Assembly (NCBI GenBank): GCA_016165875.1
Contig: JABBOT010000014.1
Coordinates: forward strand, 4,826,093 to 4,890,092
Source: Acanthopleura granulata
Taxonomy: Eukaryota > Mollusca > Polyplacophora > Chitonida > Chitonidae
Length of the DNA: 64,000 nucleotides
Direction: 5' to 3'
The notes under the pieces are model-generated. The model did not search any database and was not told the DNA's origin. It was given only the letters and a program-made list of their open reading frames with translations. Within the stretch, counting starts at the first letter, position 1; each line of letters opens with the position of its first letter. Shown here one piece after another: positions 10,529 to 22,540 of this stretch. The position numbers and the translations under genes were made by a program.

Positions 10529-10793
10529 TTTATTTATTTATTTGATTGGTGTTTTACGGTGTACTCAAAATATTACACTTTTGCGACGGCGGCCAGCATT
10601 ATGGTGGGAGGAAACCGGGTAGAGCCCGGGGGAAACCCTCGACCATCCGCAGGTTGCTGGCGGCCCTTCCCACATACGTCCGGAGAGGAATCCAGCATGA
10701 GCTGGACTTGAGTTTACAGCGACCGCGTTGGCGGAGGCTTCTGGGTCATTGCGCTGCGCTAACTTACTAACCGACTGAGCCACGGAGGCCCTC
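10529..10793 (-). mobile_element. Full-length SINE with 14-bp target duplication
   Basis: Complete element in reverse orientation: tail TTTATTTATTTGATTGGTGT on the left and tRNA-like head (GACTGAGCCACGGAGGCC, i.e. GGCCTCCGTGGCTCAGTC when read forward) on the right. It is flanked by the exact 14-bp duplication GAGTTAGCAGTGTA at 10515-10528 and 10794-10807. This fixes the family's full length at about 265 bp. Block B carries the same insertion at 46420-46669. Confidence 0.95.
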
Positions 10794-10807
10794 GAGTTAG
10801 CAGTGTA

Positions 10808-12289
10808 AGCTTATGGTTATACACAGGGCAACAATGGCGCCATAAACAACGATGAAGCAAGTATGCAGAGTGCTAACTTGAGCTCAACACATTAGGTTTG
10901 AAAAATAAAAAAAATATCGAAATAGCACATGAAAAGTGAGCTCAAACATCTGATATGCATACCTTAGTAAGTCTTGGGTAGGCCTACAACTGTATAACAG
11001 TAATTCAAATCTGGTTCAAGTGAATTAAGGAAATAAAAAAAGTGCGGTTAAGGACTATGACTTCAATTTATTTATTTATGTATTTCTCTATTTGATTGGT
11101 GTCCTACGCCGTACTCAAGAATATTTCACTATACGACGGTTGCCAGCATTATGCTGGGGGAAACCGCCCCGGGGGAGACTCACCACCAGGCCTCCATTTA
11201 GAACGTGCTTGTACTTTTCAATAAATAAACTTTCCTTCGCAGGAAAAAAACCCCGCAAAAATGAAGTTATGGTGAGAAAAAGATCCTTACCATCTGTATC
11301 TGAAAACTTCACCTGTTTTTAATTTTTTTTTCTTACTAAAGTATATGCAGTCAAATGTTTGGATTTATGTAGGATTGTGGCGTCAACAGTGACGTCACCT
11401 CGATTTTTGGCCGTAAAAAAAGTCCTGTTAGCTTCTCTATATACAGGCACACATAACAGGAGAACGGTTCACAAGAACTGAACCTGCAGATGTACAAAAA
11501 GTTTTGTGACGTCAGGGTTGACACACATTATCAATATCGTTCATAAAACCCAGCCAACAGTACAGTTAACTATTCGGTGTGGCGAAACCTGGCGCCTTAC
11601 GCCAAAAAAATCTGACGCCAGTTTGTAAGGCTTACCACGTTGTGCCTCTGCATCAAACATGAGATCTCTGCACATATTACTTCAGGCGTAAACACCGGTT
11701 TGCTTACAGGAAAATAATCACAGGCCCATTTCAATTGTGGACTACACGCGCACTAACTGTGAACTCCTAGTGAACTTCGCACTCGTACTCCAAAAAACTA
11801 TGAGATGTTTACATTCAGTAGATTACGGGATATTTTATTGCACCAAATCTCAGTAATGTCCATATTACTTTGAAACCCTTTGAACGTACATGTTGTCATT
11901 TATATGAATGGATGTTTAGATATGAATGTGTCAGTCATATTTGAAGCGGACCATAAGGTCGAGGAGCCGAATGTACTTGACATTTCGCTCTCAAAGGACT
12001 ACTTCTGGGCCCAATCTAGCTGATATGTAGCCCACTAGATCAAGTATGTACACGATATCCAATTCACACCGGAACAACAAATACCTCGCATATTCATTTA
12101 AAGCACCGTTGTCCTGCTTTACACCGGCTAGTGTCAACACTAATTTATCAAGAGGGAACCATAACCTCTGAGCTATATTAGAAGGCTGTCAGCTTTTGTG
12201 ATTGGTTCACTGTTGTGGCTTATTGACCGGGTGTTTTATTTCCTGAGACATTTACCTCTGTCACAAAAGACATATGACCAGAACACACA
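10808..12289. other. Intergenic, mostly featureless
   Basis: AT-rich sequence with one partial SINE (11065-11195). A 49-bp stretch near 11380-11428 is absent from block B. No coding or RNA signal seen. Confidence 0.7.
11065..11195 (-). mobile_element. SINE fragment, reverse
   Basis: ATTTGATTGGTGTCCTACGC, GTACTCAAGAATATTTCACT and CCAGCATTATGCTGGGGGAA identify the 3' half of the common SINE; the middle is deleted and it ends at CCAGGCCTCC. The block B copy is at 46943-47073. Confidence 0.8.
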
Positions 12290-12719
12290 GTGTGATTGTT
12301 TCAGTAATAACCCTCTCGTGTCAAAGTTCTCTAGTCCTCAGTAATCCGTCACGACGTGTGGACTCGGGGGTGTTCTCTTCTTTACAAACGTTAATTGAAT
12401 TCCCTCTCCCTCAAGAGAGAGACGGCCGAGCCAAAATTGCGCGGTTTTCGTATCGGTTGTACATGCGCAATTCGCACAACTGAGCCCACTATTTGTCTCC
12501 GAGCCGAAGAGTGCTGGAGTACTGAATAGACAATACTCTACCTCTGAGGCGTTATAGCTTGTTGATACGTTATAAATTTCAGCATCGTTATTTTCATGTT
12601 TAATCAAAGATTCGATTTTTTTCTGAAAATTTACGCTCACAGTGACTACCTGATCCACAAAAAGTTACCAAGGTGACAAAATGCTACGATTTCATGCTAC
12701 AGGTAGATTTTTTAAAAAT
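12290..12719. repeat. Dispersed repeat R1, member 1
   Basis: Related to 20250-20660. Shared blocks: GTCTCCGA, GTACTG then AATACT, TTATAG.TTGTTGAT, and AAGGT.ACAAAATG. I estimate about 65% identity over roughly 250-400 bp. No terminal repeats or reading frame found; class unknown. The block B copy is at about 48123-48552. Confidence 0.6.
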
Positions 12720-14886
12720 ATGTTTTTGAAGTTTAAGTTGATTTATTTACTACATAAATATTAAAGAAAGTAAATCCCCTCATGTAACGTGTGGAGTGCT
12801 GACGCATGCTTTTATCAATGCAATCATTGTTTGGCTTTCTGTTGCCCCTTAGCGCCGTGTTTCAAGATATCCAAAGCCCGAAAACAGGCGCTGGCGATCA
12901 AGGTTCCCATGAAATTTCTCCGAACATGCTGATGTGTAACCTCAGAAATGGAGGCCGTTTTAGTGTTCAAATTACAAGAAATGATGAAGGTCGTAATTTT
13001 CTGACACAGTGTTTAGAGATTTAGGGGTATCATTCACCTTTACGATGAGGTGCATTTTCCAGGTAACGGCGACTCGGAAATGTATCTCTTGTAATACATG
13101 AATACTTCGTTACTAGCTTGCCCACGAATATCAAAAAGACAAGAATGAAAAACAATCCGTACAGCTTAAGGCGGAGTTACTTAACGTTCCCCATAAGAAG
13201 TTGCAATATTGCTTAATCAACGAATTGTCTCACATAGGACATGTAGGTATGGGTTTGATCGATCAAGACGCAGAAATATATCCAATATATGGGTTGATCA
13301 TAGCATTTCGATAACAGTTCAAACCAGGCTATGCGCCTGGTCACGTTCACAGTATAGAGAATCAATAACTGGGCTATGCGGCTTTTACTCGGCTGCATTC
13401 ATTTCGAGACTCGGACTCACGAACACACGGAGTGGCCATCCGATATTGGACAAGTATGCATGGATGGTGATATAGTGTAGTCGTTATTAACACAAATTCA
13501 ATATTTAACTTTTAACAAGGGTGCTGTCTCATTCTCTCCACCACGGTATCTGTTGGACGATATTCTTGACAAAAATGTCTATGTGGTTTACTTACATGTA
13601 GAATGAACCACACTTTTCCTCAGTTAGGAACAACAGGCAATCAATCACTAGAAGCGCCCCAATAGCACGCTTCCAGTCTGCTTCGTTTGTCACATTATGA
13701 ATTGGTAGAATTGTACTGGGTTGTATGTAAAAATGAAAAATACAGTTAGCTGATAACGGATATGCTAAGGTACGTAACTGCAGCGACCCCGAAATCGCCA
13801 CCAGAATGTCCATCGCACTTCTGAAACGGCTCCGACCTCAATCATGATTACGACGCACCCGAGCTGCACCCGACAGAGAAGGTCGTTTGCTCCGATTACT
13901 GACCTGTAACGTCCATGCTGGTAGAAAGCTGGTTTGCGAATGTCGATTTTCTCTTGGTAGTTTGACCAATGATTTTATCCCCAAAGTTTGACAAGTGCTG
14001 TATGCTTGTTGAAGGAGTTAGGAGGGGTTAGAGGGTGAAGGAAATGGCTGAGGAGACAATTCTTTGCCCTCAACCTACCTCCAGCCCTAAATATACGATA
14101 CGTACAACATTGTGGAATGCTGCGATAAGTACCAATCATGTAAATAAATACACAAACATATGTAAATATATATACAAGATTATTACAAGATATCAAATCC
14201 GGCCCCCTGTCAGTTGCCCTCCGTTGCAATTTTATTCTAACGGTTCATGCAATTGTTTAAGAAGTAACAACGTATACACCATCAATCATCATGTTTTAGG
14301 CAGAACTAAAAATGAATTAAGAATGAAAAATTCCAGAAGAAGGTATACCCAAGTAGCAGGGTTGCGCTGGTTAACTGACTAAGCATTGTTTGTTAAATGC
14401 GATGACAACATAGCATTTTAATTAATATCTAGACAAGTGGCATATAGAAATTGTAGTTAACAGCACTACATTGGGAGTACCTAATTCTGTTTCATCCATG
14501 GTGCTAGGGTGGTATAAGTTTTTTTAAGCTACGTTAAGCTACATTTACCTGAACTGTTGAAATAAACATCAACTGAGGTAAATTGACTGCCAACTAACAC
14601 TTTGTTGTCGGTAATCTAATTTTAGTCTCTGGGTTACATGCCAGCCACTATGTTTGAACCAATCAACATAATAGAAAACAAAGTACCAAATCATAGTTCA
14701 GCCCGCCACCCAGTCAAACAAATTCCAAAGAAAAAATCCCAAAGATCAGCTTCTTTAATTAAGTTGTCAACGTAGTCTCTTGAAAATATGTAGAATTTTA
14801 AACCGAAGCCACCTAGCTGGAAGTAAATATAGACGTAGTCAAAAGGTTCTAGTGATGTCGGACAAATACATACATATGGCAAGCGA
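12720..14886. other. Intergenic with no recognised feature
   Basis: Short open frames only (72 codons at 12806-13024, 88 codons at 13209-13475), without domains. The stretch 12524-13576 shows only one difference between blocks, fewer than its surroundings. Confidence 0.6.
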
Positions 14887-15107
14887 GGGGCCTCCCTGGC
14901 CGAGCGAATTACCCCTAGCGCTAGTTTCAAGTCCAGCTCAGGCTGGCTTCCTCTTCGGTCGTATGTGGAAAAGTTCGCCAGTAACCTGAGGATGGTCGTG
15001 AGTTTGCTCCTGGCTTTACCCGGTTTGTTCCCTCCATAATCCTTGCTGCCAATGTATAAGCTAAATATTCTTGAGGACGGCGAAAAACACGGTTTAAGTA
15101 AATAAAA
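14887..15107 (+). mobile_element. SINE, internally deleted head
   Basis: GGCCTCCCTGGCCGAGCG head, GTTTCAAGTCCAGCTCAGGC B-box region, GGATGGTCGTG body and AAATATTCTTGAGGACGGCG tail. Degenerate. The block B copy is at 50724-50940. Confidence 0.8.
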
Positions 15108-16110
15108 AGACAATAACCGATGCTCCAAATCAAGTACTAAGTCCACATTTTTTAAAAAATCCTTGTTTTTATTGTACACTACATCCTGCTTCAAAGCGAG
15201 AAATTTATTTATGGCATCTCATTGCAACTGATTATATAAACACAGCGGTGATATTAAACCTGCAATGTGTTTATGCTGCCCCTATCCCCAGAGTTTAATA
15301 AATCCCGGGATCCAGTGATATAGGAATTGTCCAGTGGTGGCAAATTAAAATGATGCAAAATGAAGTTTGACATATTTTGAAGATCCAGACGCTCAGATAT
15401 CAAGAGTTATAGTTCCTGTTTCACCCGGAATTCAATGTCCTTACAAACAATTAGCACTCTTTCCAGATTACTAAATACTCAATCCGAGATAATACGCAGC
15501 ATGTTCGAGGAGCTCTAACTGGATAGGGCGGCAGGGGACAGTGGCGATAGCTCCTCGAATATCAGTAGTTGAAGGCTGCTATCTGTGGAAATTGGGTATC
15601 GGTGGACTCAGAATTGAGTTCACTGAACTGAGTCTTAGGAAAAGATGCACATTGAAGTTACATTATCCAGCTGAACTGTGTTTATCTATATCAGTGACAT
15701 AGTATATTAAAATGCACCACATAACCTACGGGGAAGAAATCAGTTTTTCAAACGTTGAATGAAAGCTTTAAACAGTGTAATATACAGCTTGTAGCGTGCC
15801 TATTTTGTATGTATTGTAAAACGGTATGACAATGGGAAAAATATTCAATCTGCCAAAGACTCAACGCTTATGACTTAAAGTTTTTACTTAATTCAGTCAT
15901 TTAAACCAGAGTGCTCTGAGTTCCTCTGAAAGCAAATATTATGTATGTCCTAAGAATTCCTCCCCCTCCCCCACAAAAAAACGAAAAACAAAACAATACA
16001 AGCTAACAAAAAAAAAGACCGAAGAAAACGTCGTTTTAGGAAAGTAGAGGCTTCAAACATTGCTGTGGTAGCATTCTTCCTATTTCTCTACCTTTCGTCA
16101 ACTACATAAC
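15108..16110. other. Intergenic, nothing recognised
   Basis: AT-rich, with scattered SNPs and small indels between blocks. No repeat or open frame stands out. Confidence 0.6.
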
Positions 16111-16319
16111 AAGCCTCTGTGGCCGAGGGGTTATCGTGCGCAGCAGAATCACGCAGGCACCTGTCACAAATGTGGTCAAAGGAAATCCTGTTCATGCTGG
16201 CTTCGTATACCTGCCTGTTCGTGGGTTTCCCGGTGTCGTCCCATTTCAATGCTGGGCACCGTCGTGTAAATGAAATACTCTTGAGTCTCGGCATAAAAAG
16301 TCCAATCAAATAAATAAAT
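16111..16319 (+). mobile_element. SINE, diverged head
   Basis: AAGCCTCTGTGGCCGAGGGG head, CGTGGGTTTCCCGGTGTC body, GAAATACTCTTGAGTC and GTCCAATCAAATAAATAAAT tail. The block B copy is at 51951-52159. Confidence 0.85.
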
Positions 16320-16663
16320 CAGTTGTAAGGAACGTTAAAGATCTATAATCGCGACAACATGTACGAAAATACTATGGTGGCGTAAAATGAAGCAGTGAAC
16401 AGTTTCCAACAATGGTAAAAAACTGAAGGGGTGTTCCTGGTCAATAAATCAATTTCCAAAGCGTGTGCCATGCTAGCGTTGAAGTGGTTAATCAGAAATA
16501 CGCATCCAAGTGGCCCTTGGTTTGCGACTGATGATACATCCATGGCAATAGCACTTCACACTATATTAGGTCCCGGGTTTAGCGGAACTGGGCGCTAATT
16601 CTTTTAGAGAAGATTTCTTTACATAACTTTCTGATTAACCCTTGCAATTCATTTATCGGCATC

Positions 16664-16796
16664 GTGAAGTCAGTGTATTTGTGAATTCAGCGAAACCATA
16701 AAGTCAGAGTTCTTGTCAAGTCAGTGTAATCATAAAGTCAGTGTAATTCTGAAGTCAGCGTAATCGTGAAGTCAGTATAATCCAGAAAGCCATGCA
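16664..16796. repeat. Imperfect ~17-bp tandem array
   Basis: About eight copies of AAGTCAGTGTAATCGTG with substitutions. Present in block B at 52504-52635. No function inferred. Confidence 0.8.
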
Positions 16797-18630
16797 GCAT
16801 AATCAGACAGGTTGTTAGTGTTGGTCATCGTTGCATAGCTTTCTTACCTGGCATCGCTTTCTACATAACTTCTTGTACGAAGGCGTCCTTAATGACGACA
16901 GATTACAGTTCTCACTCGATTTCTGCACAACTTTCTCAACACAATTTTCGTAACCTCCTTATGGCGCTGTAAAGGATGCAAAGTTATTTTAATACGAAAA
17001 GTTAAATGGTTACGATGGAAATGATCTTATAAATTTTGGTTTAAAGGAAGGTGTGACTTGCTGAGAACAATCAGACGTGTAGCTTTGTCTGGTGGATCGG
17101 CACATATCAAGTGTCCGTGTGTCGAGTGTCAAGAAAGGGAATATAAATATTGCCAATTTTCGACAAGTTTAAGGAATGACTGGACACACTCTGGTCTCTC
17201 GATCGTCGTCAAGATGACCAATTCCGATATGGACTTTTGGGTCAAGATAACCCTTTCTAAACCTGGAAGTCTTTGTCCTTTTCTAACTAGATCAACGTCC
17301 AGCTCTCGCAGGGCTGTCTGGGTCAATGCACACTTAGGCTAGAATCTGGTCTCTCCATAGCTATTAGACACTGCCTTAAGGGGTTGTTTCAGACTTCTTA
17401 GAAATCCCAAGTGACGCCTACGAAATGCTGAATTGCGTTTGTCTTTACACCTGGAACAGGAAATTTGTCGAAGTTCACGTCAGTCTGCCAAGGTGGAGGA
17501 CGGTAAAACGGGAATCTTATTAAAGCATATATAAAGGCATTGAAAGGTGAACTAGACCTGAGACTAAGCTCCAGTTGGAACAGATAACTTTATTACGTTT
17601 CAGACATTCTCATTCCACAGGGCATCGTAAATCCAAACCTCAGGTACGACATTCATATGCCACTTCATCTCGTCGACAAACGAAAAGAGACATTTCTATT
17701 CGGAAATTGCAAGACAGATTTCCATCTAGGCCGGAACAACACCGTACCCGCTCTGTTTTTGACCTCGATACTGTAGTTTTTAATATTATTTAAAATTTTA
17801 ATCAGAGAAATTGGGATACATCTAGAACTATTCATATTGAATGACGTACCTGGAATATCAACGAGTTCGTTTTCAACATCACCTAAATGTGATTTCTGCA
17901 TCCCTTTGCCATTAAATCAGTCTTATTTTTTTATACATATGTGTTTTATATTTAAACTTGTGCCTATGATTGTGAAAGAAATGGGTGTGGCGATTTTAAA
18001 TGTTGAAGTCTCTGTTTTGGTTCGAATGCGTAATTTGCTGCTCAGCGTTCAAAGTTGTATTTGATGGTTTAATGACTACGCGTCTCTTGTTGGGAATGCG
18101 GACGGCGTGTTCAGAATCTCTGAGGCTCTGCTTGATAATTTCTGTCTAATTCCTCTTCATCTGGGGCTAGGGGCCATATGTTCATCGTGTTGACTGTGCT
18201 TACTACGTTAGATATGTGAACAGTTGTAATCAAAGCCCAACTGAGATACATAGTTAATTATCGACAACACATATACTAAATGGTTTCCTGTCACGATTTG
18301 GATACTAATTTTATTCATCTACCTGGAACATTCATTACCTATTTTCGTTATCAATGAAAACTGTTGGCTGCTCTTTGCATGAATCCGTCCTAACTTTGTA
18401 TTTATATATTTTCTTAGTTCTTCTGGGGTTTTTGTTATTTGTCGTTTCTGGAAACTGGTCTTGTGATTAATGACCCGGAACGCCGATTTTGGTTGACGGA
18501 TGGTATACGAATGTCGGTTTCGACGCCTAGATTGTTATAGGCCTAGTCAACACTATAAAATGGGCGATATGGGTCCGATATCTGATGTTTTCACTTAGAC
18601 ACAACGGACGCGGCTAGACAGGCCCTACCC

Positions 18631-18658
18631 CAGCACGATACCCGTATATATCGTGCTG
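18631..18658. repeat. 10-bp-arm hairpin
   Basis: CAGCACGATA and TATCGTGCTG are perfect inverted repeats separated by 8 bp. The block B copy (54276-54303) lies just after the junction of its 194-bp deletion. Confidence 0.8.
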
Positions 18659-19856
18659 AGTGCAAGTGTAATCTCCACAATGGATATAAGAACAATTGCA
18701 ATCTAAACTGATATGCTCAATTTTCATTAAGCACAACTTATAAACTAGCATGGTACCCAGTTAGAATACGGATTAAATTCTGTGCGCCTAGCACATTCTT
18801 GGCGGCTTTCAGGCATCATCATTGGTCAAACGAAGCCAGTGTCTTAATCACTATCCAAGACACGAGGTTCAGCTAGTGAGCCATCTGGTTGCTTTATTGC
18901 ACATAAGGAGAGATGTCCGTAGTGGCATATAACGGTAAATATAAGTAGTAAATAAAACTGGTAACAAATGACAGAAGCAGTGAACAGTTTTCAGTTTATG
19001 CTGCGAAGACAGTCTTTAATCCGCTAAAATGTCATCCAATTTAAATTTCAAGCTCGTAGTCCGTGAATAAATTTCCGTTTAAAAAAATCAAATATTGGGT
19101 ATCTCAGCAGTGCTTTGACTGCAACTGTTCATACAAGCAGCATGAAGTTAAATAAACAACAATGCTTGTACCGCCCCTAGTACCAGGTTAAGAAGGATCG
19201 TGTTCAGGTATTACGTGCGGGACGTGAGACATATAGCTGACGGTCTTGAATCACTGGGCACAAATAGCCATTGGCCTACTGAGGGAAAAACCTTGCCATA
19301 CTCCGTGGGTTGTCATGAAATTTTAACAAGGCTGCACAAACAGCTTCTCCATTCCTGAGCAGTCAGTTATAAATAATTAAATCAACCCGAGAAGCACAAC
19401 AAGCCTTAAGTTTTAAGAGGACGTGAAATTTGTTCCTTATTTCGAGTCACCGTATTGCAAGAACTGGCATGTTTTCACGTATCTAGTGTCACATCTCTCC
19501 AAAATACATTGGATTTGGGTTTTGTTAAATCGTTTGTTTTTTTCCACCATGGACATACGCAGATTTTCTTTATCAACCTGATACGCGGAATTAGGTGTGG
19601 CTATTGAAAGTGTGGAAATCGGATGTTGCCATGCATATTGGTAAACCTTTCCAAGACAAAGTAATTCGGGGCTAAGCTGTGCAGTCTGTTGTTCATTCCT
19701 ACCGTTGAGATGACATTTGTGAACAAACTGGTAACGTTCACTGCAAATGTCGATGTCTAAGATATAAACACTTTTATGTGTCAGATATGAAACACACTTA
19801 TATAACATTAGAGTAGAGGCATATACACATGTTTTACACTCTTATGTTTAATACTT

Positions 19857-19956
19857 AAATATATGTATATATTTATTAAATATTTACCAAATATTAGTAA
19901 TATTAAATATTTAATAAATATTTATATAAATATTTATATAAATATTTATTAAACCC
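19857..19956. repeat. A/T-only array of AAATATTT-type units
   Basis: About 100 bp of nearly pure A and T built on ATTTATATAAATA and ATTAAATATTT, each locally self-complementary. Block B has a shorter version (about 55490-55580). It abuts the 34-bp palindrome. Confidence 0.85.
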
Positions 19957-19990
19957 GTGTACTGGTGATTAAGTTTAATCACCAGTACAC
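19957..19990. repeat. Perfect 34-bp palindrome
   Basis: Arms GTGTACTGGTGATTAA and TTAATCACCAGTACAC pair over 16 bp with a 2-base loop. In block B (55583-55616) one arm has a single mismatch. Cruciform-capable; could be the relic of a foldback or MITE end. Confidence 0.95.
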
Positions 19991-20249
19991 CGGTTGGGCG
20001 TTGGTCATTTTACCGTGTAGCAGTCTTGCATTACAAGAAAACAGTGGCCAATTCACGTTACTGATCGGAAACACTGTATTAATTTATGGCGCTGTTTTTG
20101 TTATATGTTATTTTGAATAAATGACTTTCTCCCGAGCAAAGGCGACTCGGCCTCAAGCCTGTTTTAAAAATGGGTCCGGCAATGACAGGAGAAAGAAATA
20201 GACTGTACAGCTCAGGTCCGAGCTACTTTAGGCAAGAGTGGTTGGTTTT

Positions 20250-20660
20250 GTGCAAACTTTGTGCAAACTAAACCTTACGGCGTTTGAGCCGCTTTCCAGA
20301 CTCGCTTCGCATTACAGCAGACAAGCTCCACCTTTGGCTCAAACTGCGTGCGACTTATGTAGGCTTCTTTACGTTACACATGCTCAATTCGGTCCAAGAT
20401 TCGTCTCCGAAAATTGAAGACTGCCCGGTACTGTATTTGGATAATACTGCCAAACAGACATTATAGTTTGTTGATGCACTATAATTTCATGTTACTTTTT
20501 ATGTCGCTGTTCTTTTGCACCTAGTTAAAACACATCAGAATTTTGTCTGCTTTGGAGAGTGTTGAAAACTTTTTGCCAGGATTACTACCCATCCCCACTG
20601 GAGATTACGAAGGTTACAAAATGGTATTACGTCACATCCGGCACCAACAGCTTAAAAAAT
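20250..20660. repeat. Dispersed repeat R1, member 2
   Basis: Homologous to 12290-12719. It includes GTCTCCGAAAATTGAAG, GGTACTGTATTTGGATAATA, TTATAGTTTGTTGATGCACT and GAAGGTTACAAAATGG. The block B copy is at about 55884-56287. Boundaries are uncertain. Confidence 0.6.
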
Positions 20661-21705
20661 TAATAAAAGTCTCAGCTGCATGCGCGAAAGTTTGGGTATG
20701 TATATTATTCGCGTTGAAGTTAAATTTACTACGCAAATAGTAAGGGAAATCGATGCGATCCTTTATATGCTTAGCCTCACCATTGATATCCTCGAGCAAA
20801 CCTATAATCAACATTCATCAATAAACTAATTTCATGTGTCCGTTGGACTCGTTTTGCGCAAGAATCTGAGAATGGGTATGTATGAAGTATTACTACACAC
20901 AGCTGCTGAGACAGTTTTTGTGTTTCTGACATCATTTCCTGCCTCATACACGCGATCCAGTGACTTTGGCGTTGTTCAAGATTTCTGTGGAAAATTGCAC
21001 GTAGGGGCAGTGATGCAAAGCGAGCGGTAGGAGAGCTGCGTTTGCGCAGTAAGGAGTATGGCAACAAAAGCAGTTCTCCCGCAAGCCTAACGCATGCCAT
21101 TCCCCCGGGAGACACCTCCACGATTCACAATAACAGTTACCAGACACTGCCCTTAAAAAGCTGTGACACATTCTCCTTCTAACGTATACAAAAGAAAGGC
21201 TGTGTGTATTTACAGAGTTGTTGACGTTGTCACTCAGTAAGAAGACTTCAGGGGACTTAAAAGACTCGCTGGACGTTAACGGTTCATGAAGTCTACTGAC
21301 GCTATATCCACATCGGACAGGCTGAGTGAAGTGAGGGGTTTTCGAGTAGGGACTGATAGTGCGGAAAACATAGCTAGAGCGGGACTTGAAGACAGCACTG
21401 AGTGACTGGACGCCAGGTATAGGGAATCATTTTCATGTTGTGATGTAAACTGTACTTACGTGTTAATTAAGTGTATATTGTGTTAAGCTCTACTGGTACT
21501 AATCGACTTGTGGTGCGAACTTGTAGCACGCTAGCAAATCGTCTCTCTTGGATGTGCAAAAGATGTTAGTCGAGTGCTACAAACCATGCAATGGAATAGG
21601 ACGGGTAGTATTTTCATACGAGTTTGGTCATATACGATAAATTTGTTGGGGGTAAATCGTGAAGGAAATATGCATATTGCTTTGTTGGTTTATTGATTGA
21701 TCGAT

Positions 21706-21740
<35 letters not shown>

Positions 21741-22540
21741 CTGCATAACTGATTGATATTTCACACCGCATTTCACTTAAAAGACAGTTTCGTGGGCGAA
21801 GGATCAGAGGGGGCCCGAGGTCGTCCAATGGGAGGTGACTGACGAACGTCCTAACATGTGACACTCGCGGAGCGAGTGACTGCTTATTGTTACCAACGCC
21901 CTGATAACAGTGTGTAAATGCACAGGAATCACACCCTGTCAAAAACCAGCATTGAGCCATTAGTTCGTTTATCCGGAGACTGCATTTTCCCATAAGGACA
22001 TGAAAAGAACAGATTCTAACATATAAATAATATTCAAATCATTTTATGCTGTATTCACAACACCCCCATATCGTCTATAGAACTGTTGAATCCCTGTGAC
22101 TTTTCTCCAGAGGAAGTTATGACTGATTTTATGGTTACCTAGACATACCACAATGATGATTACGCATACAGAAAACACTATCTGCTCAACTGAAAATTGC
22201 TCTAAACACGTCTGCTGTTCAGTATTATATACTACAAAATGTAATTAATAGCAAATTTCGCGCTCGAGGGTAAATTTTGATTTGGATTTCGGCCGTCATT
22301 GAAAACTGCTAAGCTTTTTGCAAGCATATATATGCTTGTAGGCATTCCGTTCTTATTTTGTGTAGATTTGTGTGATTCTTTGAGATGAAAATCGGTCATT
22401 TTCAGGACAAAATGTAGTCAAATGTATGCAACAGAGTATCGTTATATATGTCCTTGGGCTTAGCCGTGGCATTTAGCCACCAATGAGTAAAATCAATTCT
22501 AATATCATTCAACATTCCTGTTTTCAGATACTCGTGCAAA
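20661..22540. other. Upstream region of the coiled-coil gene
   Basis: Holds a GATT microsatellite (21691-21739) and an 18-bp palindrome CAAGCATATATATGCTTG (22321-22338) about 200 bp before the ATG. A TTTTCAG acceptor-like site ends 13 bp before the ATG, so a 5'-UTR intron is possible. No promoter is assigned. Confidence 0.6.
21691..21739. repeat. (GATT)n microsatellite
   Basis: TATTGATTGATCGATCGATT followed by repeated GATT. Shorter in block B (57321-57362), as expected of a length-variable microsatellite. Confidence 0.95.

Larger units (their letters stand above)
16320..19850. other. Intergenic with small repeats, no gene recognised
   Basis: Contains a 17-bp array (16664-16796) and a hairpin (18631-18658). 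The segment 18427-18620 is absent from block B. Open frames up to 123 codons (minus strand, 19437-19808) have no recognisable domain or splice context. Confidence 0.6.

Noticed and set aside
19437..19808. 123-codon minus-strand frame, kept open in block B (55081-55449) despite small indels with a net 3-bp difference
   Set aside because: No domain, no signal peptide, no splice context; a frame of this length in two nearly identical sequences is weak evidence. Worth only a transcript check.
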